From JAJYRX01 sp041655275 (GTDB lineage: Bacteria > Pseudomonadota > Gammaproteobacteria > Burkholderiales > Burkholderiaceae_B): 64,000 nt of DNA. The stretch covers positions 124,001-188,000 of the forward strand of contig JBBAFU010000003.1 of the NCBI GenBank assembly GCA_041655275.1. The letters are read 5' to 3'. Made by a program: the position numbers and the translations under genes. A model generated the notes under the pieces. It was not told the origin of the DNA, searched no databases, and worked only from the letters and a program-made list of their open reading frames with translations. Positions 40,819 through 50,137 of this stretch are shown here, in pieces. Each line of letters begins with the position of its first letter. Positions within the stretch are counted from its first letter, which is position 1.

Positions 40819-42525
40819 ATGATCAAGAATCCTTCCGACAAATACCGTCCCTTCCGTCCGTTCGACCGCGATTTCTCCGAACGCACCTGGCCCTCCAAGA
40901 GCATCACCAGGCCGCCCATCTGGATGAGCACCGACCTGCGCGACGGCAACCAGGCCCTCATCGAACCCATGAGCGTGGAGCGCAAGCTGCGCTTCTTCGA
41001 AATGCTGGTGCGCATCGGTTTCAAGGAAATCGAGGTCGGCTTCCCCTCGGCCTCGCAAACCGATTTCGACTTCGTGCGCAAACTGGTGGACGAAGACCGC
41101 ATTCCCGATGATGTCACCATTATCGTGCTGACCCAGTCGCGCGAAGACCTGATCCGCCGCACGGTGGCGTCGGCTGCCGGTGCGCGACGCGCCATCGTTC
41201 ATCTGTACAACGCCTGCGCGCCGGCCTTCCGCAAGATTGTCTTCAACATGAGCCGCGAGGAAATCAGGCAGATCGCGACTTCCGGCACGCAGCTGGTGAA
41301 GGACTGCGTTGCGGCCCATCCCGAGACCATCTGGGGCTATGAGTACTCGCCCGAGGTCTTCAGCACGACCGAACCCGAGTTCGCCCTCGAGGTCTGCAAT
41401 GCCGTCACGCGCGTCTGGCAGCCCGGTCCCGGCAACAAGATCATCTTCAACCTGCCCGCCACCGTGGAAGCGACCACCCCCAACCTGTATGCCGACCAGA
41501 TCGAGTGGATGCATACGCATCTGGACCAGCGCGAACACATCGTGCTCAGCGTACATCCGCACAATGACCGGGGTACGGCAGTCGCGGCCGCCGAGTTTGC
41601 CGTCATGGCGGGCGCCGACCGTGTCGAGGGCTGCCTGTTCGGCAGCGGCGAGCGCACGGGCAACGTGGACCTGGTCACACTGGCACTCAACCTCTATACC
41701 CAGGGTGTCCATCCGGGCCTGGATTTTTCCGACATCGACGAAATCCGTCTCTGCGCTGAATACTGCAACCAGTTGCCGGTTCATCCGCGTCACCCCTATG
41801 CCGGCGATCTGGTGTTCACCGCGTTTTCGGGCTCACACCAGGATGCCATCAAGAAGGGCTTTGCCGTGCAGAAGGCGGACGCCATCTGGGAAGTGCCCTA
41901 TCTGCCCATCGATCCGGCCGACCTGGGGCGCAGCTACGATGCCGTCATCCGCGTCAACAGCCAGTCCGGCAAGGGCGGCGTCTCCTATCTGCTCGAAAAG
42001 GAGCACGGCCTCAGCTTGCCGCGCCGCCTGCAAATCGAGTTCAGCCGCGCCATCCAGCGCGTCACCGACGAGACCGGCGCAGAAGTCACTGCAGATCAGG
42101 TCTTCAACATCTTCAACTCGGAGTATCTGGACCAGAACGAGCCCTGGAAGCTGGTGCGTCACCGTATCACGGGTGACCGCGGCAATGGCAGCGGGCCCCG
42201 CTTCGAGATCGATGTCGAGCTGGAGCATGGCGGCGAAACACGCCAGCTCAGCGGTTCCGGTGATGGTGCGCTTGCCGCCTTCGTCAATGCCCTGGGTGTG
42301 GATGTGCGCATCATGGACTACAACGAACACGCCATAGGCACCGGCACCGACACCCGTGCCGCATCCTATGTGGAAATGCGCGTGGGCGATTCGGCCACCG
42401 GTTTTGGCGTGGGCATCCACAAGGACATCGTCACCGCTTCATTCCTGGCCATCCTCAGTGCCCTGAACCGTCACGAAAAGGCGCAGGCCGCCGAAGCGGC
42501 AAGCCCGGCCACGGCTGTCGCCTGA
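40819..42525 (+). CDS. leuA: 2-isopropylmalate synthase (long form)
   Basis: A 568-residue enzyme joining 2-ketoisovalerate and acetyl-CoA, the first committed step of leucine synthesis. Catalytic motifs: STDLRDGNQAL near residue 38, the metal site SVHPHNDRGTAVAAAE and the GCLFGSGERTGNVDLVTLALNLYTQG block. The C-terminal third (FNIFNSEYLDQNEPWKLV..., GDGALAAFVNALG, SYVEMRVGD) is the LeuA dimer regulatory domain for leucine feedback. Length matches the LeuA type with about 560 residues found in betaproteobacteria. The ATG at 40819 lies 133 bp after the leader ORF. DUF1840 converges downstream. Confidence 0.97.
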   Translation: MIKNPSDKYRPFRPFDRDFSERTWPSKSITRPPIWMSTDLRDGNQALIEPMSVERKLRFFEMLVRIGFKEIEVGFPSASQTDFDFVRKLVDEDRIPDDVTIIVLTQSREDLIRRTVASAAGARRAIVHLYNACAPAFRKIVFNMSREEIRQIATSGTQLVKDCVAAHPETIWGYEYSPEVFSTTEPEFALEVCNAVTRVWQPGPGNKIIFNLPATVEATTPNLYADQIEWMHTHLDQREHIVLSVHPHNDRGTAVAAAEFAVMAGADRVEGCLFGSGERTGNVDLVTLALNLYTQGVHPGLDFSDIDEIRLCAEYCNQLPVHPRHPYAGDLVFTAFSGSHQDAIKKGFAVQKADAIWEVPYLPIDPADLGRSYDAVIRVNSQSGKGGVSYLLEKEHGLSLPRRLQIEFSRAIQRVTDETGAEVTADQVFNIFNSEYLDQNEPWKLVRHRITGDRGNGSGPRFEIDVELEHGGETRQLSGSGDGALAAFVNALGVDVRIMDYNEHAIGTGTDTRAASYVEMRVGDSATGFGVGIHKDIVTASFLAILSALNRHEKAQAAEAASPATAVA

Positions 42526-42537
42526 ACGCCGGCCGGC

Positions 42538-42891
42538 CTACCACATGGAGGCCGGCTCCCAGGTGACATCCGCCCCCTGCTGGTGAGATGCCCGGAGCAT
42601 GGCCAGCAGGGGCCAGGCCCGTTGCCGGAACGTAACCGGCTCGGTAATGGGATGGCCTGCACTGTCTTCATCATCGAAGCCTTTGGGCTGCCCATCGGCG
42701 TGACGCTTGCGATCAAGCTCGACGGCTTCTTCTATGGCTGCGATGGCAGCCGGCATCTGTTCCCGGGTGAAGACACCGCGCTCGGGCAGGCTGTTGCCAT
42801 ACTGCCTGCCGGCCACGCGCATCACCATGAGTGCATGTTCTGCAAACATGACCACATCGGCCGCAGCTCTGGAATGAAAGACGACTAGCAT
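42538..42891 (-). CDS. DUF1840 protein
   Basis: A 117-residue protein of the DUF1840 family, small proteins found mostly in betaproteobacteria. The start MLVVFHSRAAADVVMFAEHAL and the middle ERGVFTREQMPAAIAAIEEAVELDR, ending with PVTFRQRAWPLLAMLRASHQQGADVTWE, match the family well. The start was set at 42891 because this is where family similarity begins; the reading frame extends further upstream. Convergent with leuA (12 bp) and divergent from the Rhs gene. Function unknown. Confidence 0.87.
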   Translation of the reverse strand: MLVVFHSRAAADVVMFAEHALMVMRVAGRQYGNSLPERGVFTREQMPAAIAAIEEAVELDRKRHADGQPKGFDDEDSAGHPITEPVTFRQRAWPLLAMLRASHQQGADVTWEPASMW

Positions 42892-42991
42892 AGCGGTTTC
42901 CCTCCAAGGACTATAAGTACACACTACCGCAGCCGCAGCCGCCTGCCAAGGGGCAAGATGGAGTCCGTGACCCACTTCAGAGTTCCGGACC

Positions 42992-45900
42992 ATGCCACCC
43001 TTCGCGCCCGCGCTCATCCTGGCCACCCTGATGCTGCTGTCCCGGCCGGCCCTTGCCCAATGCACACCCGCCGCCATAGGGCCGCCCTGCGCCCAGGCGG
43101 GCCTGACCCTGGCCCCTGGCCACGAGCCGGCACTCAACCTGGGGGCGGGCAATCCCGTCCATCTGGTTACCGGCAACAAATATCAACGCGAGATCGACCT
43201 GCCGCCGTCACGCAGCATGCCCGGTCTGGAAATCATCCGTCATTACAACGCCCTGGATCCGCGCGCCTCGGCCCTGGGCAGCGGTTGGCAACTGTCCTAC
43301 GACAGCCGTCTGTACCGCTTGCCGCAGGGCCGGCAAATCGTGCAGGCCGACGGATCCCGCCTGCATTTCCCGGGCCACGGCACTGCAGGCACACTGGTGC
43401 CAGGGCCCGGCGGGCAGACGACGTGGCAGCGGCCCGATGGCGGCAGCATGGATTTCGATGCGCAGGGCAGGCCGATCCGTCTCCAGAAACCCGGCAGCGA
43501 ACCCCTCACGCTGGAGCGCCATCCACCCGGCAGCCCGTTCCAGGGCATGCTGCATCGTGTCAGCAACACACGCGGCCAGTCACTTGCTTTCGAATACGCG
43601 CAGAATAAGGACGGCACGGCGCAACTGCGCGCCATCATCACGCCGGCCGGCCGCTTCGACTACCGGTACGCACCGGCAGCCAGTGCGGCTGCAAACCTGG
43701 TTCAAGTCAGACGCCCCGATGGCCTGATGCGCCTGTATGACCATGATCCGGCCATGCAGGGCGGCCATGCACATGCCCTGACCGGCATCGCCATCGGCAA
43801 TGGGGCGGGCCGGCGCCTCAGCATTGGCGAATGGGCCTACGATGAAAACGGACGCGTCACCCACTGGTCGGCCGGCAACACCCGGCTGCACATCGACTAT
43901 CGGCGCACACCCGACGGCTCGCAGCCGGGCCTGACGATAGTCAGCGATGCACGGGGCCGCCAGACGCGCTTTCACACGGCACAACGGGGGCGCCGCCATG
44001 TTCTGCTGGAAGTGGATGGCGCCGGCTGCCCCGGCTGTGCAGCACCCGGCATCCGGGCACGATACGATGCCCGCGGCAGGCTGCTGTCCCTGGGCGGCAC
44101 AACGCTGCTGCGCGACACGCACGGTCGGATTCGCGGTCTGCAGGCAAGCGACGGCGGCTGGCCCGGCCTGCGCATGCACTTCGATGACAATGGGCGAATG
44201 CAGGCCTGGCACAGCACTGTCACCGGTACGCTGCATCTGGATCGCGATGCCCGGGGCCGGGTCACGACACATCGGCACGCCAACGGCGATACGCTGGCAC
44301 TCGCACGCGATGCCCGGCACCGGCCCGTGCGCATCGACGAGTCCCACGGTGATGCGCAGACCACAACGCGGCTGATATGGGGCAATAATCGGCACGACGG
44401 CCACCTGCGCGCAATCCATCACCCCAACGAGCGTCAGTCCATCACAAGGGATCGCCGAGGCCGGATTGTGCAACGCATCACCCTGCGCACGAACGCGGAC
44501 GGAAAGACGCGCCGATGGGAAGACGGCTTTCGCCACGACGACCAGGGGCGGCGCGTGGAACACCATCTTCCCGAAGGCGGCCGGCTGCACTTTATCCGGG
44601 ATGCACGTTCAAGCCTGGCCGCCATCGAATGGATTCGCGCCGACGGGCAGCGCATCACCCTGTGGCAACAGCAGGCCGGTGCGGTCTGGCAGTGGGCCAA
44701 CGGCCTGCACCTGTATGGTGATCACGAACAACTCCAGCTGACTCGCGACGAGGCGCAGATCTGGACCCAGCACCGCCGTCAGGACCGTCTGGGACGCATC
44801 CTCGAAGAGCGCTTTGTGCTGTCGACCGACGACGGTCTCAAGCACCAGCAGCATTGGCGTTATGCCTACGACGCACAGCACAGGCTCATCGGTGCACAGG
44901 AAGGTGAGTCTCCCGCACACTGGCATGCCTGGAATGCAGACGGGAGCACAGCGGGTCGGCGCACACCCCGATCCGAAGCTGGGCCGCCCCGTTGGCAGCG
45001 GGACGCCTCGGGCCTGCCACGGGTCCATGACGGGTATGCGCTCGGCTGGAGCGCCGGGCGCCGCCTCGCCGAAGTGCGCACGGGCAAGCACGTCGTGGCG
45101 CGCTACCGGCACAACGCACTGGGCTACCGGATCGCGCGCGAAACGGCGGACGGCCGGCGCACGGATTATTTCCACCTCGACGGACAGCTCGTAGCGCAGT
45201 CGCATGCCGGCGCACGGCGCGCCATCAGCCGTCGATATGTCTATGCCGGGCTCGTGCCCGTGGCCTTCATCGACTATTCCGACGACGCACCGCAGGGCGT
45301 GTGGTATGCCATCCACACCGACCAGCTGGGCGCACCGCGCCTGGTGACGGACGCCCGGGCACGGGTGCGCTGGGCGGCGCATTACACGCCCCTGGGACAG
45401 GCAAACATCATTGCCGGCGATATCAGCCTGGATCTGCGCCTGCCCGGGCAGGTCTTCGATGCCGCCACCGGCTGGCACGACAACCTCCTGCGCACCTATG
45501 ACCCCGTCCGGGGCCATTATCTGGAGCCCGATCCGCTGGGCCCCGTACCGGGCAACCAGGCCTACGGCTACGCCGCGCAACAGCCGCGCCGCCATCTCGA
45601 CCCCAGCGGACTGCTGCTGTTTGCCTTCGATGGCACACGGCAGAGTGCGGCCACGGGCAGCAATGTGTGGAAGCTTGCCCAGCTCTATGCCGATGGCGCG
45701 GCACACTACCATGACGGCCCGGGCAATGCACTCTACATGGACTGGGATGCGCTCACCGCCAGTGACGTCGGGCGCATACTGGACACCCAGTGGCAATGGC
45801 TGCTCCTCGAGCTCGCGCGCGCCGGGCCCGGCACCGTCACGCCGATTGATATCATCGGCTTTTCGCGAGGAGCGGCGCTGGCGCGCCATTTCGGCAATCT

Positions 45901-46585
45901 GATTACCGAACAGGTCGACCAGGGCCGGTTTCACATTGAAGACCGCGTGCACGGCAGCATCTCGGCGTGCGTCGACCTGCGTTTCATGGGGCTTTTCGAC
46001 ACCGTCAGCCAGTTCGGCGTGGGCGGCGTGCAGAACCGCAACTACGACCTGGGCATCTCCCAGGCCTGGCAATGGGTGTCGCACGCCGTTGCACTGCACG
46101 AACACCGCTGGCTGTTCCCGCTGAATACCGCCGCCGACGGTGCCGCCACGCAGGTGGTGGAGGCCGCCTTCATCGGCGCGCATGGCGATATCGGTGGCGG
46201 CGCAAGCAACGATGGCGGCGATCTGGACAAGATTGCGCTGCAGTGGATGCGCTGGCAGGCCACGGCAGCCTCGGTCGGCATGGGTGCCGGCGCTGCGGCA
46301 GATCGCACTGTTGACACCCCCATACTGCACGATGCGCGCAGTACCATCGCACGCCGCCTGCAGGACGGTGACCGCAGCGTACTGGCTTCCGATCACCGGC
46401 CCCTGCACAATTACCAGCAGGACCATCCGCGTCTGGGCGCCGTCCCCAGGGCACAGACCGAAGACTTCATCCAGCGCCTGCCGGGGCGCGAGGCAACGCT
46501 GGGCCCAACGGCCGGCGAAGTCGATATGCAGGGTTACCGGGAATGGCTGCAGCAGACGCTGGGCTGGCCCGCGCCCCCCGTCTGA
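42992..46585 (+). CDS. Secreted Rhs-repeat protein with C-terminal Tle1/DUF2235 lipase domain
   Basis: A 1197-residue protein. A Sec signal (ALILATLMLLSRPALA/Q) is followed by a DUF6531-like start (PVHLVTGNKYQREIDLPP), many YD/RHS repeats up to about residue 760 and the Rhs-associated core (HTDQLGAPRLVTDARARVRW, YDPVRGHYLEPDPLGPVPG, DPSGL). After DPSGL, near residue 873, a DUF2235 alpha/beta-hydrolase begins (LFAFDGTRQSA). Its triad is GFSRGAAL with Ser958, Asp1003 in GLFDTV and His1064 in GAHGDIGGG, as in type VI lipase effectors Tle1. The Rhs shell would enclose and release the lipase. No VgrG, PAAR or immunity gene is adjacent; argS follows. Confidence 0.88.
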   Translation: MPPFAPALILATLMLLSRPALAQCTPAAIGPPCAQAGLTLAPGHEPALNLGAGNPVHLVTGNKYQREIDLPPSRSMPGLEIIRHYNALDPRASALGSGWQLSYDSRLYRLPQGRQIVQADGSRLHFPGHGTAGTLVPGPGGQTTWQRPDGGSMDFDAQGRPIRLQKPGSEPLTLERHPPGSPFQGMLHRVSNTRGQSLAFEYAQNKDGTAQLRAIITPAGRFDYRYAPAASAAANLVQVRRPDGLMRLYDHDPAMQGGHAHALTGIAIGNGAGRRLSIGEWAYDENGRVTHWSAGNTRLHIDYRRTPDGSQPGLTIVSDARGRQTRFHTAQRGRRHVLLEVDGAGCPGCAAPGIRARYDARGRLLSLGGTTLLRDTHGRIRGLQASDGGWPGLRMHFDDNGRMQAWHSTVTGTLHLDRDARGRVTTHRHANGDTLALARDARHRPVRIDESHGDAQTTTRLIWGNNRHDGHLRAIHHPNERQSITRDRRGRIVQRITLRTNADGKTRRWEDGFRHDDQGRRVEHHLPEGGRLHFIRDARSSLAAIEWIRADGQRITLWQQQAGAVWQWANGLHLYGDHEQLQLTRDEAQIWTQHRRQDRLGRILEERFVLSTDDGLKHQQHWRYAYDAQHRLIGAQEGESPAHWHAWNADGSTAGRRTPRSEAGPPRWQRDASGLPRVHDGYALGWSAGRRLAEVRTGKHVVARYRHNALGYRIARETADGRRTDYFHLDGQLVAQSHAGARRAISRRYVYAGLVPVAFIDYSDDAPQGVWYAIHTDQLGAPRLVTDARARVRWAAHYTPLGQANIIAGDISLDLRLPGQVFDAATGWHDNLLRTYDPVRGHYLEPDPLGPVPGNQAYGYAAQQPRRHLDPSGLLLFAFDGTRQSAATGSNVWKLAQLYADGAAHYHDGPGNALYMDWDALTASDVGRILDTQWQWLLLELARAGPGTVTPIDIIGFSRGAALARHFGNLITEQVDQGRFHIEDRVHGSISACVDLRFMGLFDTVSQFGVGGVQNRNYDLGISQAWQWVSHAVALHEHRWLFPLNTAADGAATQVVEAAFIGAHGDIGGGASNDGGDLDKIALQWMRWQATAASVGMGAGAAADRTVDTPILHDARSTIARRLQDGDRSVLASDHRPLHNYQQDHPRLGAVPRAQTEDFIQRLPGREATLGPTAGEVDMQGYREWLQQTLGWPAPPV

Positions 46586-46642
46586 TATGATTACAGATTG
46601 CCGCGGGGAACCCTTTTCCGCTCAACTTCCGTCGACCCGTCT

Positions 46643-48328
46643 ATGCTTGCAGGGCAACAACAACAGCTCATTTCACTCATCGAGGCGGCCGTGCAGGCCC
46701 TCCTTCCGGAGGCCGACACCACAGTGGTGCTCGAACGCCCGAAAGTAGCCGCCCACGGCGACATGGCCTGCAATATCGCCATGCAGCTGGCGCGCACCGC
46801 CCGGCGCAATCCACGCGAGCTTGCCCGGGACATCGTCGACCGGCTGCTCGCCATGCCCAATGTGGACGAACTACTGGCCACGGCCGAAGTGGCCGGCCCG
46901 GGCTTCATCAACTTCCGCCTGGCGCCGGCGGCCCAGCACGCCGTGCTCGAGCTCATCCGCACGCAGGGCGAGCGTTTCGGCCACCAGGCGGCACGCAACG
47001 AAAGCGTGATGGTGGAATTCGTATCGGCCAACCCCACCGGTCCGCTGCATGTGGGCCATGCGCGCCAGGCGGCGCTGGGTGACGCCCTCTGCCGGGTCTT
47101 CGAAGCCGGCGGCTATCAGGTCACGCGCGAGTTCTACTACAACGACGCCGGCAACCAGATCGACAACCTCGCCATCAGCGTGCAGGCGCGTGCACGCGGC
47201 GTCATGCCCGACAGTCCCGACTTCCCGGCCGACGGCTATCGGGGCGACTACATCCTCGACATCGCCCAGGACTTCATCGCCGGGCACGCCGTGCAGACCA
47301 GCGACGGGCCCACCGTACAGGCTTCGGGCGACATCGATGACATCGACGCCATACGCCGTTATGCAGTCGCCTATCTGCGCCGCGAGCAGGATCGCGACCT
47401 GCAGGCCTTCGGGCTGGCTTTCGACAACTACTATCTGGAAAGCAGCCTGTACACCAGCGGACGCGTGCAGCGCACGGTCGACGCCCTCATCGCCTCGGGC
47501 CACACCTATGAAAAGGACGGCGCGCTGTGGCTGCGCACCAGCGAGCTGGGCACGGGCGACGACAAGGATCGCGTCATGCGCAAGCGCGAAGGCGGCTATA
47601 CCTACTTCGTGCCGGACGTTGCCTATCATGTCACGAAGTGGGAGCGGGGCTTTCGCCAGGCCATCAACATCCAGGGCAGCGACCATCACGGCACGGTGGC
47701 CCGGGTGCGCGCCGGCCTGCAGGCGCTGGGCATGGGCATCCCCGAGACCTTCCCGGCCTACATCCTGCACAAGATGGTGAAAGTGGTGCGCGATGGCGCC
47801 GAAGTGCGCATTTCCAAACGCGCCGGAAGCTATGTCACCCTGCGCGACCTGATCGACTGGGTGGGCCAGGATGCCACACGATTCTTCCTCATCCAGCGCC
47901 GTGCCGATTCCGAATTTGTCTTCGATGTGGATCTGGCCCGCTCGCGCAGCGAGGAAAACCCCGTCTATTACGTGCAGTACGCCCATGCGCGCATCTGCTC
48001 CATCCTCGATCAGAGCCAGCACCTGGCCGATCGCATTCCGGATGCCCCCTTCACCGGCCTGACGGCCCCCAGCGAGCTGGCCCTGCTGCGCCGGCTGGCG
48101 GAATATCCCGCCACACTGGCCAATGTGCTTCAGGATCTGGCGCCCCATCACCTGGCCTTCTGGCTGCGGGACTGCGCAGCCGATTTCCATACCTGGTACA
48201 ACGCCGAGCGCGTGCTTGTCGAGGACGAGAGCCTGCAGCTGGCCCGCCTGCGCCTGGCACATGCCACGCGTCACGTGCTGGCGGGCGGCCTGGGGCTGCT
48301 GGGCGTCTCTGCGCCCGTGCGCATGTAG
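46643..48328 (+). CDS. argS: Arginyl-tRNA synthetase
   Basis: A 561-residue class I synthetase. The Arg-tRNA N domain (IEAAVQALLP... ACNIAMQLA) precedes the HIGH motif variant PTGPLHVGHARQAALGD, the long insert YYNDAGNQIDNLAISVQARARG, and the KMSK-like loop RISKRAGSYVTLRDL. The C-terminal helical anticodon-binding domain ends VLAGGLGLLGVSAPVRM, the classic ArgS end. The ATG at 46643 gives the normal start; an upstream TTG reading was rejected. It is followed at 9 bp by a SPOR protein and then dsbA, an arrangement known in Alcaligenaceae. Confidence 0.97.
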   Translation: MLAGQQQQLISLIEAAVQALLPEADTTVVLERPKVAAHGDMACNIAMQLARTARRNPRELARDIVDRLLAMPNVDELLATAEVAGPGFINFRLAPAAQHAVLELIRTQGERFGHQAARNESVMVEFVSANPTGPLHVGHARQAALGDALCRVFEAGGYQVTREFYYNDAGNQIDNLAISVQARARGVMPDSPDFPADGYRGDYILDIAQDFIAGHAVQTSDGPTVQASGDIDDIDAIRRYAVAYLRREQDRDLQAFGLAFDNYYLESSLYTSGRVQRTVDALIASGHTYEKDGALWLRTSELGTGDDKDRVMRKREGGYTYFVPDVAYHVTKWERGFRQAINIQGSDHHGTVARVRAGLQALGMGIPETFPAYILHKMVKVVRDGAEVRISKRAGSYVTLRDLIDWVGQDATRFFLIQRRADSEFVFDVDLARSRSEENPVYYVQYAHARICSILDQSQHLADRIPDAPFTGLTAPSELALLRRLAEYPATLANVLQDLAPHHLAFWLRDCAADFHTWYNAERVLVEDESLQLARLRLAHATRHVLAGGLGLLGVSAPVRM

Positions 48329-48337
48329 GGCTTTCCC

Positions 48338-48979
48338 ATGGCACGCAAGGCACGAAAATCCCGGGCCCGCTCCGGTGGCAGCACCGGGATGGGCATCATG
48401 ATCGGCCTTGTGCTCGGGCTGGTGGCGGCCGTTATTGTTGCCCTGTTCGTGACACGCGTGCCCATGCCCTTTGCCGACAAGGCGTCACGTGCACCGGCAC
48501 AAACGCTGCTGCCCGAGCTGCGCGACGCACCCGACCCCAACCGCGGCCTTTACGGCAAGAGTGCCCTGCCTGAAGCCGTACCCATGATGCCACCGCCATT
48601 GTCGGCAGAGAAGGCGAAAGGCGAAACGGAGACATCCGGCGACGACGAGCTCGCCGCACTCATTTCACGACTGGACCCGCCTGTGCAGCGGCCCTCCCCT
48701 GCGCAGGGCGGCGTGCGCGAAGCCACCGTCATCCCCGGCGTCACCACCACCCCGCAATACTATCTGCAGGCCGGTGCCTTCCGCTCGGCCCAGGATGCCG
48801 AAAGCGTGCGGGCACGCATCCTGGTCCTTGGCCTTCCGGCCCGGCTCGAGCAGGCCCAACTCGACGGGGCTACAATCAATCGTGTTCGCGTGGGCCCCTT
48901 TGCCGGTATCGATGACATGAACCGCGCACGCAGCCGGCTGGGGGAACAGAACATCGAATCCACGGTCGTAAGGCAATAG
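48338..48979 (+). CDS. SPOR-domain protein (FtsN-like)
   Basis: A 213-residue inner-membrane protein. A basic cytoplasmic N terminus (ARKARKSRARSGG) and one membrane segment (MGIMIGLVLGLVAAVIVALFV, about residues 18-38) lead to a periplasmic proline-rich linker and a C-terminal SPOR domain (YYLQAGAFRSAQDAESVRARILVLGLPARLEQAQLDGATINRVRVGPFAG...). SPOR domains bind denuded peptidoglycan at the division site, so a cell-division role like FtsN is likely. It lies between argS and dsbA, probably in one operon. Confidence 0.92.
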   Translation: MARKARKSRARSGGSTGMGIMIGLVLGLVAAVIVALFVTRVPMPFADKASRAPAQTLLPELRDAPDPNRGLYGKSALPEAVPMMPPPLSAEKAKGETETSGDDELAALISRLDPPVQRPSPAQGGVREATVIPGVTTTPQYYLQAGAFRSAQDAESVRARILVLGLPARLEQAQLDGATINRVRVGPFAGIDDMNRARSRLGEQNIESTVVRQ

Positions 48980-49011
48980 CACATCCGCCTTCACCACCTC
49001 AGGAACTCCTC

Positions 49012-49647
49012 ATGCCCAGCTTTCATCCCTTTCTTGCCCTGTTCGCACTGATCACCGGTCTGCTGCTCACTCCCTTTACACCGGCGCAGGCGGCGGATCC
49101 GTCGTATCGCACACTCAAGGCCGCCCAGCCATCGGAAACCACCGGCAAGATAGAAGTACTGGAGTTCTTCGCCTACACCTGCCCCCATTGCAAGACCATG
49201 GAACCGCTCGTCAGCCGGTGGGCCCGCACCCTGCCTGAAGATGTGGTGCTGCAGCGCGTCCCGGTGGCCTTCAACGCCGGCATGGAAGACTTGCAAAAGC
49301 TCTACTACACGCTGGAAAACCTCGATCGCCTCGATCTGCACGAAGCCTTCTTCAAGGCCATTCACAACGAACACCGCGAAATCTTCACCGCGCCGGCCAT
49401 CATCGACTGGGCGGTCGAGCAAGGCCTTGACCGGCAGGTGTTCACCGACGTCTTCAGCTCCTTCGGCATCCAGGCGCGCGTAGGGCGCGCCAACGAGCTG
49501 GCCCGCAACTACGAGATCGACGGCACGCCCAGCTATGCAGTCGGCGGCAGGTTCGTCACGTCGCCGGCGCAGGCCAAAGGTTACGACGCCTCGTTGAAAG
49601 TGGCCGGCGAGCTGATCGCCATGGCCCGCGACCGTGGACAGCCCTGA
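49012..49647 (+). CDS. dsbA: Thiol:disulfide interchange protein DsbA
   Basis: A 211-residue periplasmic oxidase with a Sec signal (LFALITGLLLTPFTPAQA/A). The active site is CPHC (Cys57 and Cys60 in FFAYTCPHCKTMEP), and the cis-proline loop is DGTPSYAVGG. Helical insert segments (DLQKLYYTLENLDRLDLHEAFFKAIH) match DsbA. It introduces disulfides into exported proteins. AGGAAC lies before the ATG. The last 14 bp overlap the GTG start of the downstream TRAP small permease. Confidence 0.96.
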   Translation: MPSFHPFLALFALITGLLLTPFTPAQAADPSYRTLKAAQPSETTGKIEVLEFFAYTCPHCKTMEPLVSRWARTLPEDVVLQRVPVAFNAGMEDLQKLYYTLENLDRLDLHEAFFKAIHNEHREIFTAPAIIDWAVEQGLDRQVFTDVFSSFGIQARVGRANELARNYEIDGTPSYAVGGRFVTSPAQAKGYDASLKVAGELIAMARDRGQP

Positions 49648-50137
49648 GGAAACCCCCGAACGAGGCGATCCGCCGACACGCGTGCCACTGAAGGTGGAGG
49701 ACTGGCTGTCGGTAGTCGCCATGGCCGCCCTGGCCATCATCACCTTCGCCAATGTACTGGTGCGCTATCTGAGCAACCAGTCGTTTGCCTGGACGGAAGA
49801 GATTTCCGTCTTCCTGCTCATCGTGCTCACGATGACCGCCGGCGCAAGCGCCTTCGTGCGCCGGCTGCATATCCGCATAGAATTCATCGCCGATCGCGGC
49901 ACCGTGCAGCGCCGTCAGGCGCTTGCGCGGCTGGGCACCACCGTCAGCCTGATGTTCTTCGCCCTGCTGACCGTGTTGTCGGCGCGCATGGTCTACGACG
50001 ACTTCACCTGGGGTGACACCTCGCCCGCCATCGGCATCCCGACCTGGTGGTACACCATATGGATGCCGGTGCTGTCGCTTGCCATCTGCCTGCGCCTGAT
50101 CGGGATACTGCATCGCATCGGCCGGCAAGCGCCATGA
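49634..50137 (+). CDS. TRAP transporter small permease (DctQ)
   Basis: A 167-residue four-segment membrane protein of the DctQ family. The characteristic stretch FANVLVRYLSNQSFAWTEEISVFLLIVLTMTAGASAFVRRLHIRIEF is present, with segments near 27-45, 60-78, 98-116 and 140-160. It begins with GTG within the dsbA gene and its stop overlaps the DctM start by ATGA. It works with the DctM and DctP proteins encoded immediately after. Confidence 0.93.
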   Translation: MDSPEETPERGDPPTRVPLKVEDWLSVVAMAALAIITFANVLVRYLSNQSFAWTEEISVFLLIVLTMTAGASAFVRRLHIRIEFIADRGTVQRRQALARLGTTVSLMFFALLTVLSARMVYDDFTWGDTSPAIGIPTWWYTIWMPVLSLAICLRLIGILHRIGRQAP

